64,000 nucleotides of DNA from Isoetes taiwanensis (Eukaryota > Streptophyta > Lycopodiopsida > Isoetales > Isoetaceae), in the NCBI GenBank assembly GCA_021234155.1, contig JAJEKV010000012.1, positions 3,661,789 to 3,725,788 on the forward strand, read 5' to 3'. The notes beneath the pieces were generated by a model that worked only from the letters and a program-made list of their open reading frames with translations, was not told the origin of the DNA and ran no database searches. Shown here one piece after another: positions 10,635-22,354 of the stretch (positions within the stretch are counted from its first letter, which is position 1; each line of letters starts with the position of its first letter). A program made the position numbers and the translations under genes.

Positions 10635-13600
10635 ATGAATCATAAAATTCTCAGTTGGAATATTAGGGGAGTAAAATCCTCTGAATACAAGAAGAGTAGG
10701 TTAGCAAGCGCCATAAAGGGGATCAACCCGGATGTGATATGCTTACAAGAACATAAGTGTAAAAAGGAAGAAATACAGGAGCTGTTCAAAGTAATAGGCA
10801 ATGAATACGTGGGTATTGCTGCAGTAAAGGAAACTTCTAGTGCAGGGACCCTCATCGCGTGGAAAAAAGAAGTAAAAGTATGTGAGTCACAGGTAGACAG
10901 ATTTGGGAGATGGTCTTTAATCTTATGGCAACATGAAGGTAAAGTATGGGGCTTGGTGAACGTTTACGCCCATAACAACCCCAGAGGCAGAGGAGCCCTA
11001 TGGGCCACTCTTAGGCACAAATTAAAAGGTTTCGGGAACAAGGTAGCTTGGCTAATGGTAGGAGATTTCAATATGGTGGAGGCAGCTGAGGATAGACAAG
11101 GGGTATCATCTGCAATTGTGCATGGGTTTGAGAAAGTACAGTGGTGCAAACTGTTAGAAGATATAGGCTTCATGGAAGTAGACGGAGATAAGGGCTATAC
11201 ATGGTGTAACGGATGGATAGGCATGGGTATGCAAGACATGATAGATGCTACATCAACGATGAGGCACTTACCATCCTTCCAAATGTGCATAGATCCAACC
11301 TTCTACAAAATGCTATCTTGGATCACAATCCACAAGTCATATCTACCCAGATTTGCCAGATTAGAACCTCTAAAACAGTATTCAAACTCAACACTAGATA
11401 TCTGAAAGATCCAGAATTTGTGGAGGCTTGTAAAAGCATATGGCAATCCACTTTTAGAACGGGCTCAGGGATGGAAACCATGATAACGGCCCTGGATAAT
11501 ATAAAAAATTATACCAAAATTTGGGGTAGAGCTAAAGTGCAAAGGGAGAGGGGAGAGTTGGATAGCCTTTACAATCAGCTCCACTCACTTAGAGCATTGG
11601 GCCCGAATGATGGGATAGAGGAGAAGGGAATAATAGAACAGATAAAGGCACTAGAGGAAGTCAAGATAATGGAGAACAGATGCAAAGCAGGATTGACTTG
11701 GCTAAATGAAGGTGATAAATGCACCAAGTTCTTCTTTAAGTCAGCTAAAGAAAAGAAGAGGTCGTCTACTCTATCAACCATTGCACTAGGCTTTACGGCC
11801 GACCCTCAAATCCCCAGGGGATCTAAAAAGGTACTTACATAATCATTTCCAAGGTTTTTTTGGGGAACATAACTTACCATTCCAAGATACATATGAAGAG
11901 CTAGTGGTCTCAAAAGTTTCACCTATAATGAGCTCTAGCCAAAAAGATATTCCGAGTCGCTCTCTCTCTATGGAGGATCTTGAAAAAGCCACCCTCTTAT
12001 TGGCTAAGAATAAATGTTCGGGTATGGATGGAATTCCCATCGAATTCTACCAATGCAATTGGGAATGGATTAAAAATGATATCTTTTCTGCATACACAGA
12101 CTTCTTGCAAGCTGAAAATTTAAATCCAAGATTGAATACAGGCTGCATTGCCTTGGTACCCAAGTGTAAGGAGCCAAGCACAATTAACGATTGGAGGCCT
12201 ATCACACTCCTATCTGCATTTTACAAAATCATAGCCAAGGCTATGGCAGAGAAGATCAAACCAATTTTAGCGGAAGGTATCTCACAGGCCCAATCTGGCT
12301 TCTTACCGGGTAGGAGTATTCTGAGCAATGTGGCAGCAGCTTTTGAAGGGTTGCACTGGGCCAGAAAAACAGGACAAAAAGTAGCCTATCTAAAGCTAGA
12401 TTTCACCAAGGCATATGACAGCATTAGATGGAGTTTTCTGCATAAAATGATGCTCAAGCTGGGTTGTGGGGATAGTTTTACAGAAGGGGTAATGAAACTA
12501 TTGAGATCAGCTCGAGCCTCAGTTTTATTTCAAGGTGAATCATCTCCTATATTTGAGATTAAGAGGGGCATCAGGCAAGGTTGTCCCCTGGCTCCCTTCC
12601 TCTTCAATATAGCAGCAGAAGCTCTCTCACAGTTATTCCTGCAGGCATCTGCAGACGGTCTCATTCAGGGACTAGAAATGTGGGACGGTTCTCAACAAAT
12701 CTGTAACCAGTATGCAGACGACTCATTTCTGTTTATCGAGGCAGAGGAAAACAATATGTCATGTGCAGGACAACTACTGGCCACCTTCTCAATAGCCTCA
12801 GGTTGCCTCATAAATTAGAAAAAATGCTCGGTCACGGTGGCCTTTGGAGAACGGCATCCCATATGTTTGGAAAGCTTACCATGGAAAATTATCCCCGAGG
12901 GTGAACACTCCAAATTGTTAGGAATCCCAAAGGCATTAACATCACTAGTGCAAAATATGGGATGAAATGCTACTAGGCCTACATAAACACCTAAATTGGT
13001 GGAAGGTAGCAAAGTTATCCCTTGCGGGGGAGGATTACTGTGGCAAAACATGTGCTAAGTAATACTTATGTATACATATCATCAATTCTACTTGCTCCGA
13101 GGGAGAAGGTGCAGGAGTTAGAAGGGCTGATTCGAAACTTTGTCTGGGGAGGTAATGAAGAAGGTGCAACGATCAAAATAGCTTGGTGGAAGTGCAAGAG
13201 GGACAAAACGTAAGGGGAATTGGTATGTTTGACATAGTCTTACGAGCAAAGTATTAATAGCCAAATTCATATGGATGATTCTTCAGAAAAGGTGAAGTCT
13301 CCGTGTTTGCACCTCATCAACCAAGCTCTATTATATTCTTGTAAGCATAGTAAGCCCTCCGTCAAGGTCTCGCTTCCATGGTCTCTCTTTTTTGATCTCA
13401 AGCCATGTAAAGAAGCCTCCCCCTTCCTGAAGGGTCTTATTTCGGCATGGAATGCCATAAAGAAACTATTCACGCTTGATATCAACAAATTTAAAGCAGG
13501 GACCTCCCCTCCATGGTGGGTACCAGTGGAATTACACAATAAACAAGGCCCATTAGGTATAGTGGCTGACGCGAGGATTGTGAAGAGATGGAAAAATTGT

Positions 13601-14366
13601 GGTATACATTCTTGTGCTCAGTGGTATATGGGAGAGCACCTGGCCAGTTGGGAAGCATTTCAAGCCTATTTTGGTTTAAAGGAGGCAGACAAGATAATTT
13701 GGGAATGTGTGGCTTCCGTACTCCCAAACACAATAAATAGAGGAGATCAAAGTCCATGGGTCGTACATCCTTCGATACAGCCAAACAAGTTTGTGAAGTC
13801 ATGCTACAGTAGTTTGAAGACTAAGGGATTTCTTCCAGTACCTCCCAAGTGGGAGCTAGTGATCACGGAGGACATCCTTAAAAACATCTGGAGAAACGCT
13901 TGGCTGAAATTCCTCCCTCCACGAATCAACGCCTTTCTTTGGCAAGTGATCCACCGGGTCCCAAGGATCAATCATCTAGTCTCCAAATGGGGCAATAACG
14001 TGAGCCCGCTTTGCCCTATGTGTGAAGAAGAAGAAGAATCCATAGAACATTGTCTAGTGGAATGTGGGATGCTGCATGAAGTATGGGCCTGGAGTCTGGA
14101 TAGGTTCGAATACCCCTTAGGAACCAAAGAATTGCTGCTAGGAATTCTCCCTCCAGAATGGTGTCCCAAGAAGAAGATTTCTTTTCATCTGGTCAATATG
14201 GAAAAGGAGGAATGCCCGAGTCTTCGCTGAGAATCAGGAGGTATTCATATCATCAACTCAGCTACTTCACCTGGTACTTGAAAGACTTAAAAAATTTAGG
14301 CTAATTTTTAAATGTGAAGAAGAGGTAAAGGAAGAAATATGGGGCACCTACTTTAATCTGGTCTAG
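10635..14366 (+). pseudogene. LINE ORF2 (endonuclease, reverse transcriptase), multiple breaks
   Basis: Starts 35 bp after ORF1. The APE endonuclease has LSWNIRG (about 10650), CLQEHK (about 10740) and VGDFNMVEA (about 11058); a frameshift near 11210 moves the NAILDHNPQ end of the domain to another frame. A second shift near 11820 precedes the reverse transcriptase: KLDFTKAYDSI (about 12395), RGIRQGCPLAPFLFN (about 12565) and QYADDSFLF (about 12710). A TAG at 12816-12818 follows CLIN where the family usually has a sense codon (W or L). Further breaks lie near 12960, 13213 and 14210. A CPMC-x8-H-x4-C zinc-binding segment (about 14008-14064) matches the zf-RVT region of plant LINEs. The final stop is TAG at 14364-14366. 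Confidence 0.9.
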
Positions 14367-14507
14367 GTCGGGAAAGAGAATAGTACAAGCTGGAGCTACG
14401 TAGCTACCCCCATCTCATATTCGTGGATGGGTGCACCTCTGCCATGTGGCTTTGTATCATTCTCTCTAAGTAAATAAAATCTTTTTTTATCCCCCCCCCC
14501 AAAAAAA

Positions 14508-14525
14508 AAGTATTAATAAATCTCA
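14508..14525 (+). repeat. Target-site duplication of the LINE, right copy
   Basis: Exact repeat of 8321-8338. The transaldolase intron resumes immediately to the right and reaches a GT donor (minus strand) at 14562-14563. Confidence 0.9.
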
Positions 14526-14563
14526 CCAAATATTATTGAAAAAAAAAATTGTAGAATACTTAC

Positions 14564-14748
14564 AATAACATTAACACTAATACCAAGTGCAATTACATCC
14601 CTGATTGTTGGAACACATGCGGAAGTTGCAGGAATCTTGACGTGAACATTTGGTCTGTTACTGTTTTCCGCAACCATTTTACAGCTTCAAAAGTTGATTA
14701 TGTTTCATGGGCAAGTGTTGGAGAGACCTCAATAGAAACATATGCATC
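14564..14748 (-). pseudogene. Transaldolase, decayed upstream exon
   Basis: Minus-strand coding sequence with a perfect donor (GTAAGT, 14558-14563) at its 3' end. It encodes DAYVSIEVSPTLAHET, a TAA stop, STFEAVKWL, then after a one-base shift RPNVHVKIPATSACVPTIRD and ALGISVNVI. RPNVxxKIPAT is the transaldolase active-site segment; the lysine of KIPAT lies on the strand carrying the Schiff-base chemistry in this family. The next exon begins LIF at 8302, as expected. A stop and a frameshift make it a pseudogene. The upstream boundary near 14748 is inferred from an AG before GATGCATATG. Confidence 0.8.
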
Positions 14749-14759
14749 TTCACATATCT

Positions 14760-16982
14760 GACCATATCTGACCCTACTCTGCTATATCCATGCATGCAAG
14801 AAACCACCCAAAGGAGCAATCAAAACAATCTTCTAAACATGGAAAAGCAAAGGACATTGAAGCTATTCCTTGAGATGGATCTAAAAGCATATCTGTACAC
14901 AGCTTTTCCACAAATTGCAAGTTCCATAGTAGATCCTCAGCTAACAAACAACAAATTCTCTAAATCAAATTCGTCAGCATAATAACTCCCCTGCTTCATG
15001 GCTAGAACTAGCATAGTTTATGGCGAGCTATTAGCAATAGAGGTTATTGGAACTTGGCGGATCACCTTACCATAGAGGATATCATCTAAGAAGAGCTCAG
15101 AGTTGAGAGGAGGAGCAATTGGAGGAGCCGTCTGCTCGTAAATCTGCATGCATCCATAACCCTAGAGCTGGCTCAAAAGAAGCATTTAATGTCTACACAG
15201 TAATAAAAATGCATGAGCCATACTGGCGATATGATACTGGCGACATGAGCCTATTTTTTCCTCAGAAAGCTACGTGTCACCTTCAGAAATAAGCATCATA
15301 AAAAAATATCCTAAAGGCATGTTTGTAGGAGAGTTATATATGTTAGATTAGATTAGATAGAGAGATTAGAAAACATAAGCACATATATACTTTTGTATGT
15401 ACTTTGATTAAAGATGATGAAGACTAGGGAAATGTCACAAGGATATAAAACAAAAAAGCACTAACCGAAGAAATTTAGATTGGTTTAAGTATAGCTTATT
15501 GAAGAAAAGTAAAGTATAGTGGTGCTTTCAACTGAATTATTGTTATTATTTAAATTCCTTTTGGTTCTTTGTGTGGAGCAGTCTCTTTCTTGCACTGCAT
15601 AACTTGATGAGTCTTGTGTGTATTAAATATGCTACTTCGAAGAGGATGGAATAGCCCTTTAATCATCATATAGCTAAATGTAGTTCACTACATCTCCTCC
15701 ACAATGTATAATTATAACATACTACGTAATAGTTTCACAACATATAAGTTTGAAGATGTGAAAAGGACAAATTGAATGGGCAAAACAACTTACAGGTTCC
15801 TAATTTATAGATGCCCAACTTATGCCACCAGCGATGGGCACCATAGCTAGTAAGAAATAATATGAACTTATGAATTTTATTGACATGGCTCATGCTATGG
15901 CTTCCCACCCTTTTCCATGCAATTAATGCAACCACATATTGCAAGTTGTTTCTTAGAATAGGCTTGCCCACCCTCTTTATACCTCGGAACGAATCTCTAC
16001 GTTATTGGTGTCGACTAGGTCTTGTTTGTTACCCCACTTTGGTTGGGTTTGAGGATGCATGAAACATCCACTTCTGGAAAGTGCTTCCTCTGTCCCAAGA
16101 AATTCTCCTCCATTTTGGTTATGATGCCCCCAACCAAATATACGACACCCGGTCATACATCTCGCGAGAAATCCCCCCATCCAGTGACATCTGGCGCATG
16201 GGCCCTCCGTCTATCCTGCTTTATGCCCACCTATTGCATCAGCCACAAAACACTAAAGAAATCCACTTGAACATGGTCTTTGCTTCCAACGTAATGCAAG
16301 ACAATGCAAGATGCCAAAGTGTTGTCCTTGAAATGCTTGCCCAGGCTCAAATTGTCATTGAATCAGATTATATGGATATGGCGTCTCGAAGAAATAAAAC
16401 CTTGCAAAATCTTGCGATGACTCCCTTGCATTTTTCTAACAGGAAATAACTAGTTGACCATATTATGCCTCTGTCTGTTGCTTGAGGAAATTCCAAGCAT
16501 GGCATACAACAATGACTGCTAAAGAACAAAGAAATATTCAGAAGTTTTTCTAATTTTTCACACCATAGATGTGAAAAATTATAGATCCAATGGCTGTAGA
16601 GGTGGATAGGCTAGAATTACAAAAATTGTCTTAGTGGGATTAGGCATGCCTGCTAAAAAAAATATTGAAATTTGATTTTAATAACAGAATTTGCTTTTCT
16701 AACATAAAGTTAGCTAAAATCCTACCTCATGATCATAAACGTGTATAAAAATGGGGCTAAATGATGTTGCATAATCTCTTCTACTGTTATCAACTCTTTA
16801 CTTAGTTGTGCCAAGATTGAAAGCCATGCTAGGACTGCCCAAATGTCATCTTTCTCTCTATTGCATTCAGAACTATACATCATTCTAAAGATCCTTAACA
16901 AACTGCCACTCAAGTTTATAGTGATCCAACGGTTGAGATTAATCTTGATCAGTGGTTTACTGGAGCCATAACACACTGCTAC
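14760..16982. other. Spacer without a supported gene
   Basis: The N-terminal transaldolase exons should lie to the right of 14748 on the minus strand, but I could not recognise them here. Overlapping frames at 15880-16450 on both strands have no recognisable domain. The sequence is otherwise AT-rich. Confidence 0.45.
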
Positions 16983-17146
16983 TTCATAACACCCTAGGGT
17001 GTTATGAAAATGGAGGATTTAGATCAATTTTGATGGTGATCGGATGGCCCAAAACTCTTGGGGCGGTGTGTTAAAGGGCAATAATGCCATGGCCCTTGGG
17101 TGTTATTGAAAAAAAAAAAAAAATTGATGGTTTTTCAATAACACCC
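16983..17146. repeat. Palindrome plus hairpin built on ATAACACCC
   Basis: 16983-17008 is a perfect 26-bp palindrome (half site TTCATAACACCCT followed by its mirror). About 100 bp later GGGTGTTATTGAAAAA (17098-17113) faces TTTTTCAATAACACCC (17131-17146), a perfect 16-bp hairpin across an A-rich loop. Both structures share the ATAACACCC core, so the block looks like a small fold-back or MITE-like element, perhaps two nested copies. No target-site duplication was identified. Confidence 0.55.
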
Positions 17147-17169
17147 TCGGGCCAGGGCGTTATCTACAC

Positions 17170-17611
17170 CATCTCTTTCTCCCATTAAAATGACGAAGGC
17201 TCGATCATCTGCCCACTGTAAAAGAATCGAAAGTTTAACTGAGAATCGAAGCTTAACTCAGTATTTTTAAGCTTAACTGAGAATCAAAAGTATAAGCTTC
17301 TAAGCTAAAACTATAAAAACCATACCTGTGATTGCTCGATGAAGGCTTGTCCGCAGTAATCGGCGGGAAATACGGCCGTATGATCATGACCAGACCGAGG
17401 TATTCGGCCTACAGAATGGGTTTGAGGCATTCGGCCGAGAAGGTTTGTTGTAGATGTTTCTAAGATTTTGGCCAAAGGTTGGGTTGGGAGATTCCTCTTT
17501 TTTTTTGTGGCGGGTTTTATTCCAATGGTTTGATTTTGGCTATTTCTTACTTTCCTTCCTATGTTCTCACGGGACAGGGGCCGGATTCATGGACCCGGAA
17601 GTGGCTGCAGC
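17170..17611. other. Spacer, left flank of the copia insertion
   Basis: No gene recognised. About 17330-17450 contains several copies of the short string TCGGCC/ATTCGGCC. It was continuous with the sequence from 22533 before the copia element inserted. Confidence 0.4.
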
Positions 17612-17616
17612 AGAGT
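17612..17616 (+). repeat. Target-site duplication of copia element, left (AGAGT)
   Basis: AGAGT directly before the 5' LTR, repeated at 22528-22532 directly after the 3' LTR. Five bases is the usual duplication size for LTR retrotransposons. Confidence 0.85.
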
Positions 17617-17789
17617 TGTAAATTATCAACCACGTCAGGCTGCCAAGACATGTGTCTGTAGAGTCGTAGATATCTGAAGAGTCATGTCTGTGTCGGTTCA
17701 GTCCAGTTTATATATGTAACTATTTCCATCATGAATATATCATATACGAAGTGTCTTCCTGCTGTCACAAGATTGTATTGATGTTTAGA
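17617..17789 (+). repeat. copia 5' LTR
   Basis: Starts TGTAAATTATCA and ends GATGTTTAGA, i.e. TG...GA rather than the usual TG...CA. The same end occurs in the 3' copy just before the target-site duplication, so the odd terminus is a property of the element. At 173 bp it is short for a copia LTR. It holds the TATATATG string (about 17710-17717), a possible TATA box. Confidence 0.9.
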
Positions 17790-17801
17790 TGGTATCAGAG
17801 C
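17790..17801 (+). other. Primer binding site (initiator tRNA-Met)
   Basis: TGGTATCAGAGC follows the 5' LTR without a gap. This is the standard complement of the 3' end of plant initiator methionine tRNA, used to prime minus-strand DNA synthesis. Confidence 0.92.
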
Positions 17802-18156
17802 CTGCAACGATCTTAAGGCCTGCTACAAAAGCTTGTTACGTTCATGAGAGAGCTGCTGCCATAAAAGATCTCTAAAGATAGCACCAAATCAAAAAGCAAA
17901 AGAGATAAATTCTGTTTTTAGTGCACATCCAAAAACAGCCCATTATCGATATTTGGAGGAGATGCAATGGCTCATAGGAGGAATGCGTCCAAGCAGGTTG
18001 GGCAGAGATTGAAGGCATTAAGAATCCAGAGGGCAATCATCAGAGTAAATCAGAGGTTGATTCAGAGAAAGAAGCAGGCCTGAATGAGTGTATTCCAACG
18101 CCTGATCTAAAAGCCTTAGACTCAGAAGGAAAAGCTCTCTAGAAGCATTCATAGAG

Positions 18157-19572
18157 ATGGCCATAAGCAATTCTAGCATGGACAGGTTTGCCGAGAGATT
18201 CTTAGAGAAGTTTAACGGTGAGAATTTCCATACCTGATCCATCAAATTACAGTTACTCCTCATGAGAGAAGGAAATTGGGGAATAATAGATGGCACTGAT
18301 GCAAAACCCACTGATGCCGCAATGGTTGCAGAATGGGAAGCCAGAGATCGCAAGGCAATAACCACTATTGGTCTTGCATTAGGTGAGGCATATGTCCATC
18401 TATTAAAAATTGCTGAATCAGCCAAAAGCAATTGGGATGCATTACATAATGCTTTTGGAGGTGCTGGCAAAACATGCGAGTTATCTCTAAAGCAGCAGTA
18501 TTTTGGCTTAAAAATGGAGAAAGAAGAAAACATTGCTGAATTTGTGAGCAGAATGAAGTGCTTAACATTGCAGCTTTTCAGAGTTAATTCACATGTTACT
18601 GCAGAAGATTCAAAGGCAGTTATGCTAAATGGGTTGACACCAGACTATCGATCTGTGGCGACCACTTTAGCAAATTTGCCAAACCAAACGTTTGAGCAGA
18701 TGGTGGCAGCTTTAATAGAAGACGAAAGGAAGATGAAACAAGAAGGAGGACCATTGGCTGTAGCAAAGAATGCTGCATTTTTCACTTCCAGGAATCGCCC
18801 AAAACCTTGGATGCGTAAACAAGGAAGACAAGGAAGAATGATGTCAGGACAATTAAGGATTGGAGCAGCACCTACAGGGACAGCCAAGGATGGTGATCAG
18901 CAACATAGACAATTTTTTAGAGATGGAGCAGCCAAGTCTAGTGGAGAAAGACAAAGGAATTGCTTTATATGTGGGAAAGGAGGTCACATTGCCAGAGATT
19001 GTCGTATGAATGAAGGCAGCAATAATTCTAGAAGCTCTAGATCTGGACGGGATAAGAGACCAGAGAGAATGTTTATGGTGCATCATACTTTATTTCATGG
19101 AGAAAGACATGCAGTATGGCTTGATTCAAGAGCATCCCTGCACATGACACCAACAAAGGAGTTATTTCATACATTGGAGATGTTACCATCACGAAGACGC
19201 GTCTATGTTGGCGACAATTCAAGCTATCAGATTTGCGGCATAGGAACATTGATGGTGCAGGTTGAGTATGGCATGCAAGAGATTATAAATGTCCATTATG
19301 TACCAGGCATCAGCCAAACATTGCTATCAGTAGGCGTTATAGCTGATGCTGGTCATGGCATCACATTTAACTCAAATCGGTGCTTCATAACTAATTTGGA
19401 TGGTAATCAGGTGGCCACGGGCACGCGTATTGATGGCTTATGTAAGTTGGATGCAACAGTCAAAGTACCGCCAAAGGCACTGATTACTATTACAAAAGAT
19501 TATTCCTTGCAACTATGGCATTCTCGATTGGGTCATCCTCATCTCCAAGTACTTTTGAAGTTGACAACATAG
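18157..19572 (+). pseudogene. copia gag and protease, with nonsense mutation
   Basis: The frame opens at ATG 18157 (MDRFAERFLEKFNGENF follows) but hits TGA at 18235-18237, where copia gags usually have Trp; it then stays open from 18262 to 19572. It encodes a capsid-like gag, a CFICGKGGHIARDC zinc knuckle (C-x2-C-x4-H-x4-C, about 18961-19002), an aspartic protease site WLDSRASLHMT (about 19117) in which the usual DSGA is changed to DSRA, and the start of the integrase zinc domain (LWHSRLGHP, about 19513). The frame closes at 19572 through a frameshift. The Gly to Arg change beside the catalytic Asp should inactivate the protease. Confidence 0.9.
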
Positions 19573-20730
19573 CAGAGGGTATCGATTTTATGGAGGGCAG
19601 CAAGTTTGCATTTTGTGAAGCATGTGTTCTTGGCAAGCATCGAAGACATCCATTTCCTATAGGAATGAGTACCCGAACAGAGAGACTGTTGCAGATTATC
19701 CATTCGGATATATGTGGACCCATGCAAACTCAATCATTGGGCCGAAATATTTACATGCTAACCTTTATTGATGACTTTTCCAGGTACACAAAGTGTTTGG
19801 CTGCTCTCACGAAAGTCGCAAGTTCTGGAATGTTTTCAAGAATTTAAGGCTATGGCTGAAAATCAAACTGGATATCGCATTCAAATACTTCGGAGCGATA
19901 ATGGTGGTGAGTACCAATCCCATGCTTTTAAAGCTTTTTGTGCCATGGCTGGGATAATACATCTTCACCACCCCTTATACCCCAAAATGGGGTTGCCGAG
20001 TGCATGAACCGCACTCTGATTGAATGTGCGCGTTCCATGATGTGCATGGCTGACATGCCTAATTCCTTTTGGGGTGAGGCTGTTTTAACAGCAACCTACT
20101 TGCGCAATCGCTTGCCTACCTCTGCTGTAGATGGTTGCACACCATTTGAAGCTTGGACTGGGCACAAGCCATCCCTTAGTCACATTAAGATTTTTGGATG
20201 TGTTGCCTATGCCCATATCCCTCATAAATAGCGAAAGAAACTTGATAACAAGAGCCATAAATGTGTCCTTGTTAGTTATGCTGCTGAAACCAAAGCCTAT
20301 CGCCTTTATTGCTTAGCCACTAGAAGGATTATCCTAAGCCGAGACATCATCTTCAATGAGGCTGTCCTTTATGGGGGAGCAATAAACTTGGCTGCTGCAC
20401 AAGATAGACCCTTGTCTCATGTTATTGACTTTACTGTGGTGGATGATTGGCTAGGCACTGTAGGACCTCTTGCGAATACCAATGAATGGCAGATCATCCA
20501 ACTGATGGCACAACTGCAATGGATGGGGGAGTTGACGAGCCTTTGCCAGCTGTACCTGATATTGTATATGCTCCAGCAGCTCCGGTCTCAAATCAAGATG
20601 TTGCTGCACCTGAAGTTGTAACTCCTCCAATCATACCCGATATGCTCCAGTCATCCCCATTGAACCTATACCCTATCAAAGTGTTAACCGTAAAGGAAAA
20701 GGCATTCATATTCGGCCTCATCGTGGAGTG
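19515..20730 (+). pseudogene. copia integrase, several frameshifts
   Basis: Recovered in pieces across frames: CEACVLGKH (second half of the HHCC zinc domain, about 19617), HSDICGP (first catalytic Asp, about 19704), TFIDDFSRYT, RSDNGGEYQS (second Asp and Glu, about 19893-19922) and AECMNRTLIECARSMM (about 19997). The core then runs to a stop at about 20229. 20231-20727 is the variable linker between integrase and reverse transcriptase, with two overlapping frames. Confidence 0.88.
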
Positions 20731-21744
20731 ACCAGATCTGGACGAGTGAGTTATTTATCCAATAAAGCCATGGAAGTGCAGTCTAGTGCCGATGTTTACA
20801 GAAAGAGAGCACGAGGTCTTATTGCAGCCACTTTAGACGATACGGAAGATCCTCTCACTGTTCAAGCAGCCTTAAGTGGACCTGCTGCAGTTGAATGGAA
20901 GAAAGCAATGGATGCCAAATATGATTCCCTATTGAAGAATGCGACTTTGGAGCTGACGCCTCTGCCTCCTGATAGACAAGTGGTCAGCACTAAATGGTTG
21001 TTCAAAATTAAACGCAATGCCTCAGAAGGTATCGAGAGATATAAGGCGAGATTTGTGGCCCATGGATTCTCTCAAGTAGAAGAAGTTGACTTCACTGAGA
21101 CATTTTCTCTAGTTGTGAAAATGTCTTCTATTCGCACCTTATTGGCAGTTGCAGCTGAGCAAAATCTAGAGGTGCACCAGATGGACGTGAAGACTGCATT
21201 CTTGAATGGGGCCTTAGATGAGGAAGTTTATATTTCACAGCCACAAGGTTATGAGGAAGAAGGAAAAGAGCATCTGGTCTGTCGCTTGCGCAAGGCCCTG
21301 TATGGATTGCGACAGTCCCCTAGAGCTTGGTATGAAAGAATTAATGGGTTCCTTGCAGATCTGGGCTTTGAGAGTTTAGAAGCTGATGGCAACGTGTATC
21401 TCCATCAAGTGGGAGACCATTTTATCCAAGTTGCTTTGTATGTTGATGATTGCATTCTTCTCTCTAACCATTTGATGCTGCTCAATCATTTTAAGTGCCG
21501 ACTTTCTCAAGAATTTGAAATGTCCGACATGGGGGAGATTCACTATTGTCTGGGCATTCAAATTCTGCGTGACAGATCAGCAGGATGGCTCAAAATGATT
21601 CAATCAAAATATGTGGAAGAAGTACTCTCACGGTTCAATATGTTGGACTGTAATTCAGTATGCACTCCAATGGAAACTAGTCTGAAATTAACCAAAACCG
21701 CACCGGACATATATTTTTGTTGGAGCCGTGGAGTCGGTTCTTAG
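20728..21744 (+). pseudogene. copia reverse transcriptase, frameshifted at the 3' end
   Basis: Long open segment with the copia RT blocks in order: KWLFKIKRNASEGIERYKAR (about 20993), HQMDVKTAFLNGAL (about 21175), QPQGYE, KALYGLRQSPRAWYE (about 21293), and the catalytic ALYVDDCILLS (about 21432). After LDCNSVCTPMETSLKLTK the usual SAVGSLMYAMxCTRPDI block is shortened to APDIYF, an internal deletion of roughly 30-40 codons. A one-base shift in the T run near 21716 then ends the frame. Confidence 0.9.
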
Positions 21745-22342
21745 ACGCCACGAATTCAAAGATTGGATGGCGCTTAAAAGAATTATGAGATATTTGAAGA
21801 AGACAAAGGAGTATGCCTTAGTGTATGAGCGCAGTCCCAGCCCACAAGTGTTTCAACTAAAAGGGTATACAGATGCAGATTGGGCTGGTGAGCATGATAG
21901 TAGAAAATCCACTTCTGGATATGCTTTCTTTCTTGGCAATTCCTTAATCTCATGGAAGAGTAAGAGGCAGCCAATTACTGCACTCTCGAGCACTGAGGCC
22001 GAGTATATAGCAGCTACATCAGCTGCTCAAGAAGTCACATGGTTGAGAAATCTATTGAGAGGTTTAAAGTTGGAGCAAACTGATCCAACTACTCTTTTAT
22101 GTGACAATATGAGTGCAATCGCACTTGCAAATTCAGAAAAATATCATGCAAGGACGCGCCATATTGAAACCAGATTCCACTTCATAAGAGAGCAAGTACA
22201 GCGTAGTGTGATAGTTCTGGAGCATTGCACCACATATGAGATGAAGGCTGATATCTTTACGAAGGCCTTAGCCCGGGACAAATTCCAGAAAGATCGCGAT
22301 ATGTTAAAGGTTTTGAATGATGAAGACTTGCAGCCTGATTAG
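21728..22342 (+). pseudogene. copia RNase H domain
   Basis: Continues the RT in the next frame. It carries GYTDADWAGEHDSRKSTSGY, then LSSTEAEYIAA and LLCDNMSAIALA, i.e. the Asp and Glu residues of the copia RNase H active site, and ends in TAG at 22340-22342, 12 bp before the 3' LTR. This stretch is itself open; it is called a pseudogene because it depends on a broken upstream frame. Confidence 0.88.
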
Positions 22343-22344
22343 GC

Positions 22345-22354
22345 TGAGGGGGAG
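22345..22354 (+). other. Polypurine tract
   Basis: Purine run GAGGGGGAG immediately before the 3' LTR, used to prime plus-strand synthesis. Confidence 0.85.

Larger units (their letters stand above)
8339..14507 (+). mobile_element. Full-length plant L1-type LINE retrotransposon, mutated
   Basis: A 6.17 kb non-LTR retrotransposon flanked by perfect 18-bp target-site duplications (8321-8338, 14508-14525). Order: short 5' leader, ORF1 (8358-10599) with a DUF4283-like domain, ORF2 (10635-14366) with endonuclease, reverse transcriptase and a C-terminal zinc-binding region, 3' untranslated region, then a run of about ten C and eight A. Both ORFs carry frameshifts and ORF2 has stops, so this copy cannot move itself. 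The perfect duplications and complete 5' end show that it inserted whole, in the intron of a transaldolase gene and opposite to it in orientation. Confidence 0.93.

Noticed and set aside
14685-14690. Splice acceptor at TTGAAG inside the transaldolase exon
   Set aside because: Coding similarity (EVSPTLAHET, then STFEAVKWL) continues upstream of it; a frameshift explains the break better than an intron.
15880-16450. Overlapping plus and minus frames as a gene
   Set aside because: No recognisable domain and both strands equally open.
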